Assembly (NCBI GenBank): GCA_016839165.1
Contig: CP069300.1
Coordinates: 3,968,001-4,032,000 of the forward strand
DNA from: Bradyrhizobium sp. PSBB068
GTDB lineage: Bacteria; Pseudomonadota; Alphaproteobacteria; Rhizobiales; Xanthobacteraceae
DNA: 64,000 nucleotides
Direction of reading: 5' to 3'
The position numbers were made by a program, and so were the translations under genes. The notes under the pieces were generated by a model that was not told where the DNA came from, searched no databases, and saw nothing but the letters and a program-made list of their open reading frames with translations. Shown piece after piece: positions 63,568 through 64,000 of the stretch (its first letter is position 1; each line of letters opens with the position of its first letter).

Positions 63568-64000
63568 ATGGAAGATCTGAAGGTGACGGCCACCGGCTAC
63601 GATTTCGCGCCGGCGCGCGCCGCCATGCAGCGCTACATCGACAACAATCTGCTGTCCGGCATCTCGTCCGCCGTGATGGTGGGGCGCGAGCTGGTCGACG
63701 TGTCCTGCGTCGGCTGGGCCGACAAGGAAGCGCAGACCCCGTTGCGCACCGACCACATCTTCCGGGTGTTCTCCAACACCAAGCTGATCACCTCCTGCGC
63801 GGCGCTGCTGCTGGTCGAAGACGGCCGCATCCGGCTCGACGATCCGATCGAGACCTACATCCCGCACCTCGGTAACCGCAAGGTGCTGCGGCCGGGCGCG
63901 ACGTCGATCGACGACACCGAGCCGGCGCGGAGCTCGATCACCATCCGCCAATTGCTGAGCCACAGCGCCGGCTTGAGCTACGGCTTCTTCGATCCCGGCA
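63568..64000 (+). CDS. serine beta-lactamase-like hydrolase (5' part)
   Basis: The first 144 residues of a beta-lactamase-family (class C-like, EstB-type) protein. The nucleophile motif SxxK is present as FSNTKLITSC, and IRQLLSHSAGLSYGFFDPG is the usual segment before the Tyr motif. No signal peptide is visible, so it is probably a cytosolic esterase or peptidase and not a true beta-lactamase. GGGGAAC stands before the ATG at 63568. The gene runs off the window. Confidence 0.88.
   Translation, partial: MEDLKVTATGYDFAPARAAMQRYIDNNLLSGISSAVMVGRELVDVSCVGWADKEAQTPLRTDHIFRVFSNTKLITSCAALLLVEDGRIRLDDPIETYIPHLGNRKVLRPGATSIDDTEPARSSITIRQLLSHSAGLSYGFFDPG

Noticed and set aside
63568..64000. True class C beta-lactamase (AmpC)
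   Set aside because: No signal peptide is visible, and the fold is shared with esterases and peptidases; the gene is also incomplete here.

Overview
The window looks like the chromosome of a high-GC alphaproteobacterium, most likely Bradyrhizobium or a close relative. This is inferred from three things: the recO-era-rnc-lepB-acpS-pdxJ-rsh-rpoZ order, the protein sequences themselves, and several copies of intergenic palindromic repeats (about 103-106 bp, ends GTCATTCCGG...CCGGAATGAC) of the kind common in Bradyrhizobium genomes. There is no phage, integrase, transposase, CRISPR array or obvious genomic island. Most of the window is housekeeping sequence with small accessory modules between.

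Layout. 1-8.2 kb, minus strand: rpoZ, rsh (ppGpp), pdxJ, acpS, lepB, rnc, era, recO (cut by the window edge), with tight ATGA-type overlaps. 8.6-11.0 kb, plus: an apparent three-gene operon of a NYN-domain putative ribonuclease, a family 5 uracil-DNA glycosylase and an orphan LanC-like zinc protein. 11.3-13.7 kb, minus: dapA, mscL, smpB and a peroxiredoxin. 14.1-16.5 kb: a soluble lytic transglycosylase with a long Lys/Ala/Thr/Ser-rich linker, followed by tRNA-Ser(GCU). 17-24.9 kb: accessory membrane proteins, transporters and regulators (duplicated DUF2061, EamA, two AraC, LysR with a thioesterase-MFS pair, TSUP permease). 25-26.4 kb: a gene-poor stretch with a large nested inverted repeat and a 32-residue Lys/Ala protein gene. 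26.4-31.8 kb, minus: gatC, gatA and gatB interleaved with small conserved-looking genes and a patatin lipoprotein. 32-41 kb: two nitronate monooxygenase-like genes flanking a palindromic element, LysR, ruvX, an AEC carrier, a CPBP protease, an AidB-like acyl-CoA dehydrogenase and a VanX-type dipeptidase. 41-44.4 kb: pyrB, a dihydroorotase-like gene lacking its metal-binding HxH motif, and plsY. 44.5-50.3 kb: amidase, dprA, and two HxlR regulators divergent from an azoreductase and an SDR. 50.5-58.7 kb: topA, rnr, DUF983, NUDIX, a flavin monooxygenase and rpmG. 58.8-64 kb: a small membrane protein, amtB, an MFS transporter divergent from TetR, and the start of a serine beta-lactamase-like gene.

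Themes. Several regulator/target pairs are divergent and have visible palindromes between them (LysR at 20.9-21.1 kb, HxlR at 49.24-49.29 kb, TetR at 62.76 kb). Six genes encoding proteins of 32-58 residues, mostly single-pass membrane peptides, could be read by hand from good ribosome binding sites. I see no clear new defence or biosynthetic system. The best candidates for something undescribed are the NYN-UDG-LanC-like operon, the nested inverted repeat at 25.07-25.16 kb, and the triple 14-bp repeat at the rnr/DUF983 junction.
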